Positions 1 to 7,224 of a stretch of DNA of 10,493 bases are shown here, in pieces; positions within the stretch are counted from its first letter, which is position 1, and every line of letters starts with the position of its first letter. A program made the position numbers and the translations under genes. Origin of the DNA: JBHENC01 sp051000345 (GTDB lineage: Bacteria; Acidobacteriota; Blastocatellia; Pyrinomonadales; Pyrinomonadaceae); NCBI GenBank assembly GCA_051000345.1, contig JBPCOJ010000098.1, positions 1 through 10,493 on the forward strand, given 5' to 3'. The notes under the pieces were generated by a model that had not been told where the DNA came from, searched no databases, and was given only the letters and a program-made list of their open reading frames with translations.

Positions 1-86
1 CAAAGATAGCGTTGTTTGCCATTCTGGGTTAAGCCATTGCGGACAAGGCGGTCGCTGCCGCAGTGATAACAGTTAAGTTTGACCAT
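1..86 (-). CDS. InsA-like zinc-ribbon protein of an IS1-family element, N-terminal fragment
   Basis: Only the first 28 codons are inside the window. The start ATG is at 86-84. The peptide begins MVKLNCYHCGSDRLVRNG and continues to QRYL at the window edge, matching the N-terminal zinc ribbon of IS1 InsA proteins (CxxC, then VRNG, then G-x-QRYLC). In IS1, InsA binds the terminal repeats and represses transcription, and a -1 frameshift joins its frame to InsB to give the transposase; whether that holds here lies outside the window. The only SD-like bases (GAGAGG in minus-strand sense) sit within the hairpin at 87-112. Other zinc-ribbon transposases share this motif, but the nearby terminal repeat favours IS1. 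Confidence 0.7.
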   Translation of the reverse strand, partial: MVKLNCYHCGSDRLVRNGLTQNGKQRYL

Positions 87-112
87 GCGTGAGAGTTTAC
101 TACCTCTCACGC
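87..112 (-). promoter_or_regulatory. Perfect hairpin abutting the transposase start codon
   Basis: GCGTGAGAG (87-95) and CTCTCACGC (104-112) are exact inverted repeats around an 8-nt loop. The stem ends on the base before the ATG at 86-84. The only SD-like bases for that gene, GAGAGG on the minus strand, run from the distal stem arm into the loop or from stem into stem. Folding in mRNA would hide the ribosome site. Such structures in other IS leaders (IS10, IS200) block translation from transcripts entering from outside; that role here is inference. Confidence 0.6.
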
Positions 113-127
113 CATTGAGCCACTACC

Positions 128-363
128 TTTTTTTCAAACAAATTGAATCGCTACACTTGCGTCAAACCATATTTTACTCGTTCGCGCCGAACAAGAACGT
201 AAGCAGCATCGCCGTTTCTTCCGGCATGAAACCGTTTTGTGACATCGAAGAACGCGCTAAATGACGATTCAATCGGTAACTGTTCTAATGGATTGTTTAC
301 ATGAATTCGTTCGAGGAGTATAACAAAAGCACCGCAAGGATTTCAGATGTCAGGGAGCTTAAT
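128..363 (+). other. Leader region before the oxidoreductase operon
   Basis: No convincing gene was found here. The region must hold the operon promoter if the operon is transcribed independently, but no -35/-10 pair close to the sigma-70 consensus stands out. It contains an 11-bp near-palindrome CGATTCAATCG (265-275), and nine of those bases recur inverted as ATTGAATCG (142-150). An upstream ATG at 301 is in frame with the first gene but lacks a good ribosome site, so 301-363 is treated here as leader. Confidence 0.4.
352..357 (+). promoter_or_regulatory. Shine-Dalgarno site that decides the start of the first operon gene
   Basis: AGGGAG ends six bases before the ATG at 364. The alternative in-frame ATG at 301 has only a weak ATGGA-type sequence upstream. 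This favours 364 as the translation start and shortens the protein by 21 residues. Confidence 0.65.
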
Positions 364-1104
364 ATGAAACGAGAAGCCGGAAGCGCCGAAGCCGATTCGA
401 CTGCGGAGGCGGTTGACTCTCAACAGTCGCCGGAGTTCGTGAACGATAAAATCGAGGAAACGGACAACTTTTTATCGGACGATGGCGAGGCACGCCGCCT
501 CTTTTTGAAACACACATTGATCGCGGGCGGCGGGCTGGCGGCGGCGAATCTATTGCTGAACTACGAAAACACGGCATCGGCTCAAACAATGCTGAATGGC
601 GCGCCTGTCTCTCGAACAGCAACGCAAGCGGCTTCGATGAATGCGCTGCCCGTGACGCTGAAAGTCAACGGCAAAGCGTATCGTTTAATGTTAGAGCCGC
701 AAGTAACCGTGCTCGATGCGCTGCGCGAGAGAATCGGATTGACTGGCTCGAAGAAGGGTTGTGATCGCGGGCAGTGCGGCGCGTGTACTGTGCTCGCCGA
801 CGGGCAGCGCGTCAATTCGTGCCTCGCGCTCGCCGCCGCTTATGAAGGCAAAGAGATTACGACCATCGAAGGTTTGGCAAATGGCGAAGAACTTCATCCG
901 ATGCAGGCGGCCTTCATCAAGCACGACGGGTTTCAATGCGGCTATTGCACTTCGGGTCAGATTATGTCGGCAGTCGGATTGCTGAAGGAAGGCTGTCCGC
1001 CGGGCATGACCGTGCGCGAGTGCATGAGCGGCAACATTTGTCGCTGCGGCGCGTATCCGGGAATCGTCGCCGCCGTCGAAGAAGTGCGTGGCACGAAGGC
1101 ATAA
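364..1104 (+). CDS. paoA: Tat-exported [2Fe-2S] subunit of aldehyde oxidoreductase (PaoA/YagT-like)
   Basis: This is the iron-sulfur subunit of a xanthine-dehydrogenase-family aldehyde oxidoreductase; it passes electrons from the molybdenum site to FAD. With the start at 364 it has 246 residues (267 from the weaker ATG at 301), against about 229 in E. coli PaoA. A twin-arginine motif RRLFLK lies at residues 44-49, followed by a hydrophobic stretch and a likely cleavage site after ASA (about residue 73). The first plant-type [2Fe-2S] cluster is bound by C133, C138, C141 and C153; the second by C192, C195, C226 and C228 in the CGYC and CRCG motifs. All eight ligands are present. Only this subunit carries a Tat signal, so the assembled complex would be co-exported as in E. 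coli. The acidic 43-residue stretch before the twin arginines is unusually long. It is the first gene of the operon, with a 96-bp gap to the next. Confidence 0.88.
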   Translation: MKREAGSAEADSTAEAVDSQQSPEFVNDKIEETDNFLSDDGEARRLFLKHTLIAGGGLAAANLLLNYENTASAQTMLNGAPVSRTATQAASMNALPVTLKVNGKAYRLMLEPQVTVLDALRERIGLTGSKKGCDRGQCGACTVLADGQRVNSCLALAAAYEGKEITTIEGLANGEELHPMQAAFIKHDGFQCGYCTSGQIMSAVGLLKEGCPPGMTVRECMSGNICRCGAYPGIVAAVEEVRGTKA

Positions 1105-1200
1105 GCGTGCCTTGCGGCGCAATTTGATGACGGCGCATTTTTAAGTCGCAAATTATTTTTCCGAAGTGATGCAGTTGAATAGCGAGGAAGGCGAAAAGGG

Positions 1201-2259
1201 ATGAATCCGTTTACATACAAGCGCGCGGCTAATCAGAAAGAAGCAGTGCGGGAAGTCGCGGGCAATCGGGATGCGAAGTTTTTAGCGGGCGGCACGAATC
1301 TGATCGACTTAATGAAAGTCGGCGTGCAAACGCCAAATCAGTTAGTCGATATTAACCACCTCGCGCTGAAAAAAATCGAGCGGATTCCGGGCGGCTTGCG
1401 CATCGGCGCGCTGGCGACGAATACGGAAGTTGCCGTCAATAAAATCGTCCGCGAAAATTATCCTGTGCTGTCCGAAGCGATTCTCGCGGGCGCGTCCCCG
1501 CAGTTGCGCAACATGGCGACGATTGGCGGCAATCTGCTGCAACGCACGCGCTGCTATTATTTTATGGACACGGCTTTTCCTTGCAACAAGCGCGTTCCCG
1601 GATCGGGATGTCCGGCGATTCCCGGCTACAATCACATTCACGCAATCTTAGGCGCGAGCGACCAATGTATCGCCACGCATCCATCGGACATGTGCGTTGC
1701 GCTCGTCGCGCTCGATGCCGTCATCAGAGTCGAAGGCGCGCGCGGCGCGCGGCAAATTCCAATTGCCGACTTTCATCGCTTGCCCGGCGACACGCCGCAC
1801 ATCGATACGAACTTACAGCCCGACGAACTCATCGTCGCAATTGATTTGCCCGCCACGTCGTTCGCCAAGCGCTCGCGCTATTTGAAGATTAGAGAACGCG
1901 CGCAATATGCGTTCGCGCTCGTCTCCGTCGCGGCGGCGATGGACATTGCGAACGGGCGAATCAACACGGCGCGTCTTGTTTTGGGCAGCGTCGCGCATAA
2001 GCCTTGGCGCGCGAAGGAAGCGGAGAAAATCTTAACCGGCGCGCAAGCTACCAGCGCGACATACGCGGCGGCGGCGGAAGCAGCCGTGCGCGGCGCGGTG
2101 GCGCAGAAGCATAACGCTTATAAAATCGAATTAACGAAACGCGCAGTAGTTCGCTTATTAGATGAAGTTGCGAACGGCACGACGCGCGTCGCAATGATTG
2201 AAGAGATTGAAGAAAACGAGGCGAACGAGGCGAACGAAACACAGGGAGGTGCGGCGTGA
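1201..2259 (+). CDS. paoB: FAD-binding subunit with [4Fe-4S] cysteines (PaoB/YagS-like)
   Basis: This is the flavin subunit of the oxidoreductase, which receives electrons from the [2Fe-2S] subunit. The 352-residue protein has the CO-dehydrogenase flavoprotein fold: AGGTNLIDL near residues 28-36 and ATIGGNLLQRTRC ending at residue 118 are FAD-binding signatures, followed by the typical C-terminal domain. The insertion with C118, C128, C137 and C156 (RTRC, PCNK, GSGC, DQC) matches the loop that holds an extra [4Fe-4S] cluster in PaoB and is absent from ordinary XDH flavin subunits. The start is supported by GAGGAAGG at 1184-1191, nine bases upstream of ATG. The protein ends in a Glu/Asn/Ala-rich tail encoded in part by a 9-bp tandem repeat. 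It overlaps the next gene by GTGA. E. coli PaoB is shorter (about 318 residues). Confidence 0.9.
   Translation: MNPFTYKRAANQKEAVREVAGNRDAKFLAGGTNLIDLMKVGVQTPNQLVDINHLALKKIERIPGGLRIGALATNTEVAVNKIVRENYPVLSEAILAGASPQLRNMATIGGNLLQRTRCYYFMDTAFPCNKRVPGSGCPAIPGYNHIHAILGASDQCIATHPSDMCVALVALDAVIRVEGARGARQIPIADFHRLPGDTPHIDTNLQPDELIVAIDLPATSFAKRSRYLKIRERAQYAFALVSVAAAMDIANGRINTARLVLGSVAHKPWRAKEAEKILTGAQATSATYAAAAEAAVRGAVAQKHNAYKIELTKRAVVRLLDEVANGTTRVAMIEEIEENEANEANETQGGAA
2218..2235 (+). repeat. 9-bp tandem repeat in the tail of the FAD subunit gene
   Basis: GAGGCGAAC occurs twice in tandem, with a related GAAAAC unit just before and GAA after. It encodes the EANEAN part of a low-complexity acidic tail. 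The length is a multiple of three, so copy-number change would keep the frame. Confidence 0.6.
2243..2259 (+). promoter_or_regulatory. Strong ribosome site and GTGA overlap
   Basis: AGGGAGGTG (2243-2251) lies inside the end of the FAD subunit gene. Its GGAGG core ends six bases before the GTG start at 2256, which overlaps the preceding TGA stop (2257-2259). This implies translational coupling of the FAD and molybdenum subunits. Confidence 0.8.
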
Positions 2260-4526
2260 GCGCGGAACAAAATCGTAGTCAAGGCATGAATCGAAATAAG
2301 GGCATCGTCGGGCAACCGATTAATCGCGTTGACGGGCGTTTGAAGGTCACGGGCAAAGCGCGTTTCGCGGCGGAGTATCCGATGGAGAACATCGCGCACG
2401 CCGTCCTCGTCAGCAGCACCGTAGCGAACGGGCGCATTAAAAGTTTCGACTTGAGCGCGGCGAAAAAAGTTCCCGGCGTGCTTCATATTATGACGCACGA
2501 GAACGCGCCGAAGCTGAAACCCGTCCCATCGAATCCGGCGGAAGGAGACGCCGCCGCGCGCCGCGTTCCCTTGCAAAGCCCCGTTGTTTATTACAGCAAT
2601 CAATACATCGCGCTCGTCGTCGCGGAGAATTTGGAACAAGCAAAGCGCGCCGCCGAACTCGTGCGCGTCACTTATGAAGAGCAGCCGCCCGCCGCAGACA
2701 TGCAGCGCGAAAGCGGCAAGGCGAGGCCGCCGAAAAGCAGAGTCGCAGGCAAGCCCGCAGACTTCGTGCGCGGCAATATAGAAGCGGGAACGAGCGCGGC
2801 GGATGTGCGCGTCGATGAGCTTTACCGGACGCCGACGGAGCACCACAACCCTATGGAGCCGCACGCGACAACTGCTGTCTGGGAAGGCGAGAAACTCACC
2901 ATCTATGATGCGACGCAATATACTTACGGCGTTCGCGCGACGATGGCGAAAACATTCGGCATCCCGGAAGAAAACGTCCGCGTGATATGCAAATTCATCG
3001 GCGGCGCGTTCGGCTGCAAAGGCACTGTCTGGGCGCACGTAGGGCTGGCGGCGGAAGCCGCGCGGCAGGTAAAGCGCCCCGTCAAACTCGTCACCACACG
3101 CCAGCAAATGTTTGCCAACGTCGGACACCGCGCGGAGACCGAACAGCGCGTGACGCTCGGCGCAAAACGCGACGGGCGTTTGACCGTCATCGCGCACGAA
3201 GGCAATTCGCACACTTCCGTTTACGATGAATACGTCGAGCCGTTCAGCAAGGCGACGCACATGATGTATGCCTGCGATAATCTTCGCGCGTCACAAAAGC
3301 TCGTTCCGCTCAACGTCGGAACGCCGACATACATGCGCGCTCCCGGCGAATGCTCCGGCATGTTCGCGCTCGAATCCGCGCTCGATGAACTCTCTTACAA
3401 ACTCGACCTCGACCCGATTCAACTGCGTCTCATCAACCACGCGGAGACAGACCCGGACACGAAGCTTCCTTGGTCAACGAAGCTGTTGAAGGAGAGTTAT
3501 AAGCTCGGCGCGGAAAGCTTCGGCTGGTCACGCCGCACGCCTACGCCGCGCTCGATGCGAGACGGGCGTTATTTAATCGGCATGGGCATGGCGACGGCGG
3601 TTTATCCTGTCAATCACTTTCCCTCTTCGGCGCGCGTCCGCATCATGCAGGACGGGACAGCCATCGCCGAAAGCAGCACGCACGAAATGGGAACGGGCGC
3701 ATACACAGTCCTGACCCAAGTAGCGGCGGAGACTTTAGGCTTGCCCGTCGAGCGCATACGCGTTGACATCGGCGATACGAACTTGCCGCGCGCGTTTGTT
3801 TCCGGCGGCTCGGCAACCACGATGTCCGTCGGCAGCGCGATTCAGGGCGCGGCGCGCGCGGCGATTGCCAAGTTGATTGAAATGGCGCGCGCAGATAATC
3901 GCTCGCCTCTCTACGGCGCAAGCGCGGATAAGATTGTTGCCAAAGACGGGCGGCTCGCGCTCACGAATGATTCTTCCAAAAGTGAAACTTACGGAGCGTT
4001 GCTTGCGCGCGCCGGAACGAAGGAAGTCGAAGCGAGTTTCGATATGCAGTTCAACGATAGGGAGAAGACGCATTCATCGCATTCGTTCGGCGCGCATTTC
4101 GCGGAGGTGCGTGTTGACCCTGATTTCGGCGAAGTGCGCGTTACGCGATTCACGGGCGTCTTCGACATCGGGCGCGCGATGAACATGAAAACGGCGCGCT
4201 CGCAGATGATCGGCGGCATCGTCATGGGCGTCGGCATGGCTTTGATGGAAGCGACTGTAATGGACACGAATTTCGGGCGCTTCGTCAATCAAGACCTCGC
4301 CGAATATCACGTTCCCGTCAACGCCGACATACCGCCGATTGACGTTCATCTGCTCGACAGCTTCGATTCTCACGCCAGCCCCATCGGAGCGAAGGGCGCG
4401 GGCGAAATCGGCATCGTCGGCGTCGCCGCCGCGATTGCGAACGCCGTCTATCACGCGACGGGCGTGCGCGTGCGCGAATTGCCGATTACGCCTGACAAGT
4501 TGATTGCGAGCATGAGCCGCGCATGA
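2256..4526 (+). CDS. paoC: Molybdenum-cofactor catalytic subunit of aldehyde oxidoreductase (PaoC/YagR-like)
   Basis: This is the large subunit, which oxidises aldehydes to carboxylic acids at a molybdopterin cytosine dinucleotide centre. The 756-residue length is close to E. coli PaoC (about 732). The N-terminal aldehyde oxidase/xanthine dehydrogenase a/b hammerhead domain starts near GQPINRVDGRLKVTGKA. Molybdopterin-binding signatures follow: GGAFGCKG (residues 249-256), MRAPGE with Arg361, and GAKGAGEIG near the C-terminus. In the last, Glu717 is the expected base that activates the Mo-bound water. All landmarks look intact, so the enzyme is probably active. There is no signal peptide, so export would depend on the Tat signal of the first subunit. 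Start codon is GTG with a strong SD; the stop overlaps the next ATG. Substrate range cannot be read from sequence; aromatic or toxic aldehydes are the known PaoABC substrates. Confidence 0.92.
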   Translation: MSAEQNRSQGMNRNKGIVGQPINRVDGRLKVTGKARFAAEYPMENIAHAVLVSSTVANGRIKSFDLSAAKKVPGVLHIMTHENAPKLKPVPSNPAEGDAAARRVPLQSPVVYYSNQYIALVVAENLEQAKRAAELVRVTYEEQPPAADMQRESGKARPPKSRVAGKPADFVRGNIEAGTSAADVRVDELYRTPTEHHNPMEPHATTAVWEGEKLTIYDATQYTYGVRATMAKTFGIPEENVRVICKFIGGAFGCKGTVWAHVGLAAEAARQVKRPVKLVTTRQQMFANVGHRAETEQRVTLGAKRDGRLTVIAHEGNSHTSVYDEYVEPFSKATHMMYACDNLRASQKLVPLNVGTPTYMRAPGECSGMFALESALDELSYKLDLDPIQLRLINHAETDPDTKLPWSTKLLKESYKLGAESFGWSRRTPTPRSMRDGRYLIGMGMATAVYPVNHFPSSARVRIMQDGTAIAESSTHEMGTGAYTVLTQVAAETLGLPVERIRVDIGDTNLPRAFVSGGSATTMSVGSAIQGAARAAIAKLIEMARADNRSPLYGASADKIVAKDGRLALTNDSSKSETYGALLARAGTKEVEASFDMQFNDREKTHSSHSFGAHFAEVRVDPDFGEVRVTRFTGVFDIGRAMNMKTARSQMIGGIVMGVGMALMEATVMDTNFGRFVNQDLAEYHVPVNADIPPIDVHLLDSFDSHASPIGAKGAGEIGIVGVAAAIANAVYHATGVRVRELPITPDKLIASMSRA

Positions 4527-5782
4527 ACGAACTGCAAGCCATTGTCGATGCTTACGCGGAAACGCGGGCGCGTGGTGAACGTGCTGCTTTGGCGACCATC
4601 GTGAGCGTCGTCGGTTCGGCGTATCGTCGGTCAGGCGCGCGCATGTTTATAACGGAAAGCGCACATACCGTCGGCACGATCAGCGGCGGATGTTTGGAAA
4701 GAGATGTCATAGAGCGCGCCGCCGAAGTCATGGATTCCGGCGCGCCGCGCATCATCGAATACGACACGCGCGGCAATGAAGACATCGTGTGGGGACTCGG
4801 ACTCGGCTGCAACGGCGTCGTGCGAATCTTGCTTGAAAGCCTACGCGAAGAAAGCGACGGCGCGCGGGCGTTGAAGTTCATCGCAGACTGCCTGCGCGCG
4901 CGGCACACCGGAGTCATCGCCACCATCATCGGCGCAACGGAAACGTCATTCAAGAGCGGCGATAAGGCAAGCAGGCAACGCACAGGCGCACGCTTGTTGC
5001 TCGTCGATGAACAGAACACCACTAATCAGTTTTTAATTGAAGATGAAACAGAAGTTGAATTTATTGCGTGCCTGCGCGAAGATGCGGGCGCAGCTTTAAC
5101 AAGCGAGCGTTCAGGCGTTCGAGCTTATGAAACACGCGCGGGGCAAATTGAAATCTTCTTCGATCTCATCGAGCCGCCGCGCTCGCTCTTTGTCTTCGGC
5201 GCAGAGCAAGACGCGCTGCCCGTCGTTCGTTTGGCGCGCTCGCTCGGCTGGCATCTCACCGTTGTCGATACGCGCGCGCGAAGACGTACATCCGAACGCT
5301 TTCATGAAGCGAATGAAGTCGTGCTGTGCCGCGCAGAAGACGCTGCTTCAAGTATTTCTCTGGCACAGGATGCGGCGGCAATCGTGATGACGCATAACTA
5401 CCTCGACGACATCGAACTGCTTCGCTGTCTGCTGCCGTCGCAAGTCGGCTATGTAGGCATTCTCGGCCCCAAGCAGCGCACCGCGAAAATGCTCGAAGAA
5501 TTAAGCGCGGAAGGCGTTCGCTTAACTGACGCACAGCTTGCGCGGCTACACAGTCCCATCGGCATGGACATCGGCGCGGAGACGCCGGAAGAAATCGCGC
5601 TGTCAATCATCGCCGAAGTCAAAGCCGCTTTTGCGAATCGCAGCGGCGGCTTTCTGCGCAACCGCAACGCGCCGATTCATGATGAAGTAGTCGCGCCGTA
5701 TGTTGCTGCCGCAGAGCCTTCCGCGACATCTCATGCCATCCTGCGCGAAGGCAAACCGCAAGTTGCTTGCGGATTATCTTGA
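4523..5782 (+). CDS. paoD: XdhC/CoxI-family molybdenum-cofactor insertion chaperone (PaoD-like)
   Basis: XdhC-type proteins bind and protect the molybdenum cofactor, help sulfurate it, and insert it into the large subunit before export. This 419-residue protein has the N-terminal CoxI domain with GSAYRRSGARM, TISGGCLE and LGLGCNG, then the C-terminal Rossmann-like XdhC domain beginning PRSLFVFGAEQDALP, with MTHNYLDD, GYVGILGPKQR and a DIGAETPEEIALSI segment. Both domains are complete. The length is greater than E. coli PaoD (about 318), with a divergent stretch between the two domains (roughly residues 115-215). The ATG overlaps the preceding stop as ATGA. Gene order behind the three subunits matches E. 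coli paoABCD. I am confident of the family; the symbol rests on that synteny. Confidence 0.88.
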   Translation: MNELQAIVDAYAETRARGERAALATIVSVVGSAYRRSGARMFITESAHTVGTISGGCLERDVIERAAEVMDSGAPRIIEYDTRGNEDIVWGLGLGCNGVVRILLESLREESDGARALKFIADCLRARHTGVIATIIGATETSFKSGDKASRQRTGARLLLVDEQNTTNQFLIEDETEVEFIACLREDAGAALTSERSGVRAYETRAGQIEIFFDLIEPPRSLFVFGAEQDALPVVRLARSLGWHLTVVDTRARRRTSERFHEANEVVLCRAEDAASSISLAQDAAAIVMTHNYLDDIELLRCLLPSQVGYVGILGPKQRTAKMLEELSAEGVRLTDAQLARLHSPIGMDIGAETPEEIALSIIAEVKAAFANRSGGFLRNRNAPIHDEVVAPYVAAAEPSATSHAILREGKPQVACGLS

Positions 5783-6402
5783 GCGCATCACACATCGGCA
5801 TCATCGTGCTGGCGGCGGGTGCGAGCGTGCGGATGGGCGAGCCGAAACAACTGCTGCGATTTGAAAATGAAACGCTGCTGCGCCGCGCCGTCAACGCCGC
5901 GCTTCAAACAAAGTGCCGTCCCGTTATCGTCGTGTTGGGCGCGAAGGCAGAACAATTAAGCGAAGAAGTCAGCGACTTGGAAACGCAGATTGTCTTTAAT
6001 CAGGAGTGGCAAGAAGGCATGAGTTCCTCGATCCGCTACGGCATCGGCGCGCTCGAAGCAGCAACTTCAGGGAAGGCACAAGCGGCGATTTTAATGCTCT
6101 GCGACCAGCCTTTCGTGACCTCAATTGTTATCAATCGCTTGATCGAAAATTATCACCACACCAATGCGGCAATCGTCGCTTGCGAATACGGAACAGGCGA
6201 AGATAAAACGCGCGGCGTTCCGGCGCTGTTCAGCCGCCTGCTCTTTCCGGCTTTATTGGAATTGCGCGGTGAAGAAGGAGCGAAGCGCATTATCATGCAG
6301 CACGCATCACAAGTCAGCGCGGTGATAAGCCCTGAAGCCGCATCGGACGTTGACAGCCCTTCCGATTATCGAAATTTACACTGTCAAGATCAGTCCGTTT
6401 AA
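5779..6402 (+). CDS. mocA: Molybdenum cofactor cytidylyltransferase (MocA-like)
   Basis: MocA joins CTP to molybdopterin to form the cytosine dinucleotide cofactor used by this enzyme family. The protein shows the nucleotidyltransferase signature LAAGASVRMGEPKQLL (residues 11-26), the metal-binding LCDQP segment (Asp109) and a GVPALF motif, as in the MobA/MocA family. KQLL and the operon context favour MocA over MobA. Two TTG starts are possible. That at 5779 overlaps the previous stop as TTGA, mirroring the other junctions in this operon, and gives 207 residues; that at 5767 adds four residues. No ATG lies upstream of the conserved motif. It is the last gene of the operon and converges on the next minus-strand gene with a 42-bp gap holding no clear intrinsic terminator. 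Confidence 0.85.
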   Translation: MSASHIGIIVLAAGASVRMGEPKQLLRFENETLLRRAVNAALQTKCRPVIVVLGAKAEQLSEEVSDLETQIVFNQEWQEGMSSSIRYGIGALEAATSGKAQAAILMLCDQPFVTSIVINRLIENYHHTNAAIVACEYGTGEDKTRGVPALFSRLLFPALLELRGEEGAKRIIMQHASQVSAVISPEAASDVDSPSDYRNLHCQDQSV

Positions 6403-6444
6403 TTTTCGTATGTTACTGCCGCAGATGCCGGAGAGTTCGGAGGC

Positions 6445-7224
6445 TCACACTCGATTGTGCTCGCTCTGGCTGATGAGAACCTTCAGCATGTAGCGCATCT
6501 GCTCCGGCGTGAACGGCTTCGGCAGAAAGATGCCCGCACCGGCGGCAAAGCTTTCATGCCACAGCTTAGGGTCTTGCTCCGCCGTCATTATCCCGACGGG
6601 AATGTGCTGTAATCGTTTCTCCGCTCTCATGTAGCGCACCAGCTCCAAGCCTTGCATGTGCGGCATAACCATATCGAAAATGGCTGCGACATAATCCGCA
6701 TCCGTTTCCAGCATGTCGTGCGCCTCACGCCCATCGCGCGCCATGATCGCCGCGTAGCCCTCTTTCTCGACAATCGCGCGCGTCAAATAACTGATGGTCG
6801 GATCGTCATCCGCGATAAGCACACGTCGCGGCACATGCGAAGTTTCTGCGCTTGCTACCGGCGCGGGCAATTCGGTTTCCGCTGCAACTGTTTTATCGGG
6901 CGCGGGCGACGAGTTGCCGCCGTGCGCGGTAATGACCTGCTCCAGCAGAATTCGTTCCCTTTCTGCAAGGCGTGTGAAGCGCAAACCGAAGCCGAAGCCG
7001 GGCGCGCGGTAAACGACTTCCCCGTAGAGTTGCACCCATAGGCCAACCGGCAAATGAACTTGAAAGACCGCCGTCTCGCCTTCGCTCACTTGCGCGATGC
7101 TATCGACGAAGCACCCGCCCATGCTGATGTCGCTGATTCGCGCGTCGCGCTTGCCTGACGCAGAATCCAACACGATTCCCAGCGAAACAGGAGTGCGCTC
7201 ATGCTGCCTAGGCGTGTCCCACAT
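6445..7224 (-). CDS. PilZ domain-receiver domain fusion regulator
   Basis: This 259-residue protein has two domains. Residues 6-100 form a PilZ domain with the c-di-GMP binding pair RxxxR (R6, R10) and DxSxxG (D32-G37) both intact. A Pro/Ala-rich linker (about 104-131) leads to a CheY-like receiver (about 133-252) with acidic pair D139/D140, phospho-acceptor D184, T214 and K236. There is no DNA-binding or enzymatic output domain. It therefore looks like a protein that joins a phosphorelay to c-di-GMP sensing, acting by protein contacts; targets are unknown. The ATG at 7224 overlaps the TGA of the preceding DinB-like gene (TGATG), so translation is likely coupled. A TTG at 7227 is a less likely start. 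No histidine kinase or motility gene is visible nearby. Confidence 0.87.
   Translation of the reverse strand: MWDTPRQHERTPVSLGIVLDSASGKRDARISDISMGGCFVDSIAQVSEGETAVFQVHLPVGLWVQLYGEVVYRAPGFGFGLRFTRLAERERILLEQVITAHGGNSSPAPDKTVAAETELPAPVASAETSHVPRRVLIADDDPTISYLTRAIVEKEGYAAIMARDGREAHDMLETDADYVAAIFDMVMPHMQGLELVRYMRAEKRLQHIPVGIMTAEQDPKLWHESFAAGAGIFLPKPFTPEQMRYMLKVLISQSEHNRV

Larger units (their letters stand above)
1..127 (-). mobile_element. Left end of an IS1-family insertion sequence (cut by window edge)
   Basis: Read on the minus strand, the block starts at 127 with GGTAGTGGCTC, which resembles the IS1 terminal inverted repeat (GGTAATGACTC type). About 40 bp inside it begins an InsA-like zinc-ribbon reading frame, the usual layout of an IS1 left end. 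The flank just outside (128-134) is a run of T, in keeping with the IS1 preference for AT-rich targets. The other end lies beyond the window, so target duplication and completeness cannot be judged. The element lies 236 bp before the oxidoreductase operon and its own genes read away from it. Confidence 0.65.

Noticed and set aside
79..264. 61-residue plus-strand reading frame before the operon
   Set aside because: It starts inside the IS1 end, runs across the element boundary and resembles no family; composition is unlike the neighbouring genes.
150..340. Minus-strand open stretch across the operon leader with a protein-like run (RFHAGRNGDAAYVLV)
   Set aside because: It has no start codon with a ribosome site, overlaps the upstream part of the first operon gene, and the resemblance to a cyclic-nucleotide-binding motif is too short to trust.
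1105..1200. Possible extra gene or terminator in the 96-bp gap between the first two operon genes
   Set aside because: No reading frame of note and no stable hairpin before the T-rich stretches; the genes are best seen as one operon with a short gap.
2118..3260. Long 380-residue minus-strand reading frame opposite the molybdenum subunit
   Set aside because: It is antisense to a clearly real gene. The arginine-rich composition is the usual shadow of GC-biased codons on the other strand, and no motif is recognisable.
4074..4454. 126-residue minus-strand frame opposite the end of the molybdenum subunit
   Set aside because: Same kind of antisense shadow, with no ribosome site and no family resemblance.
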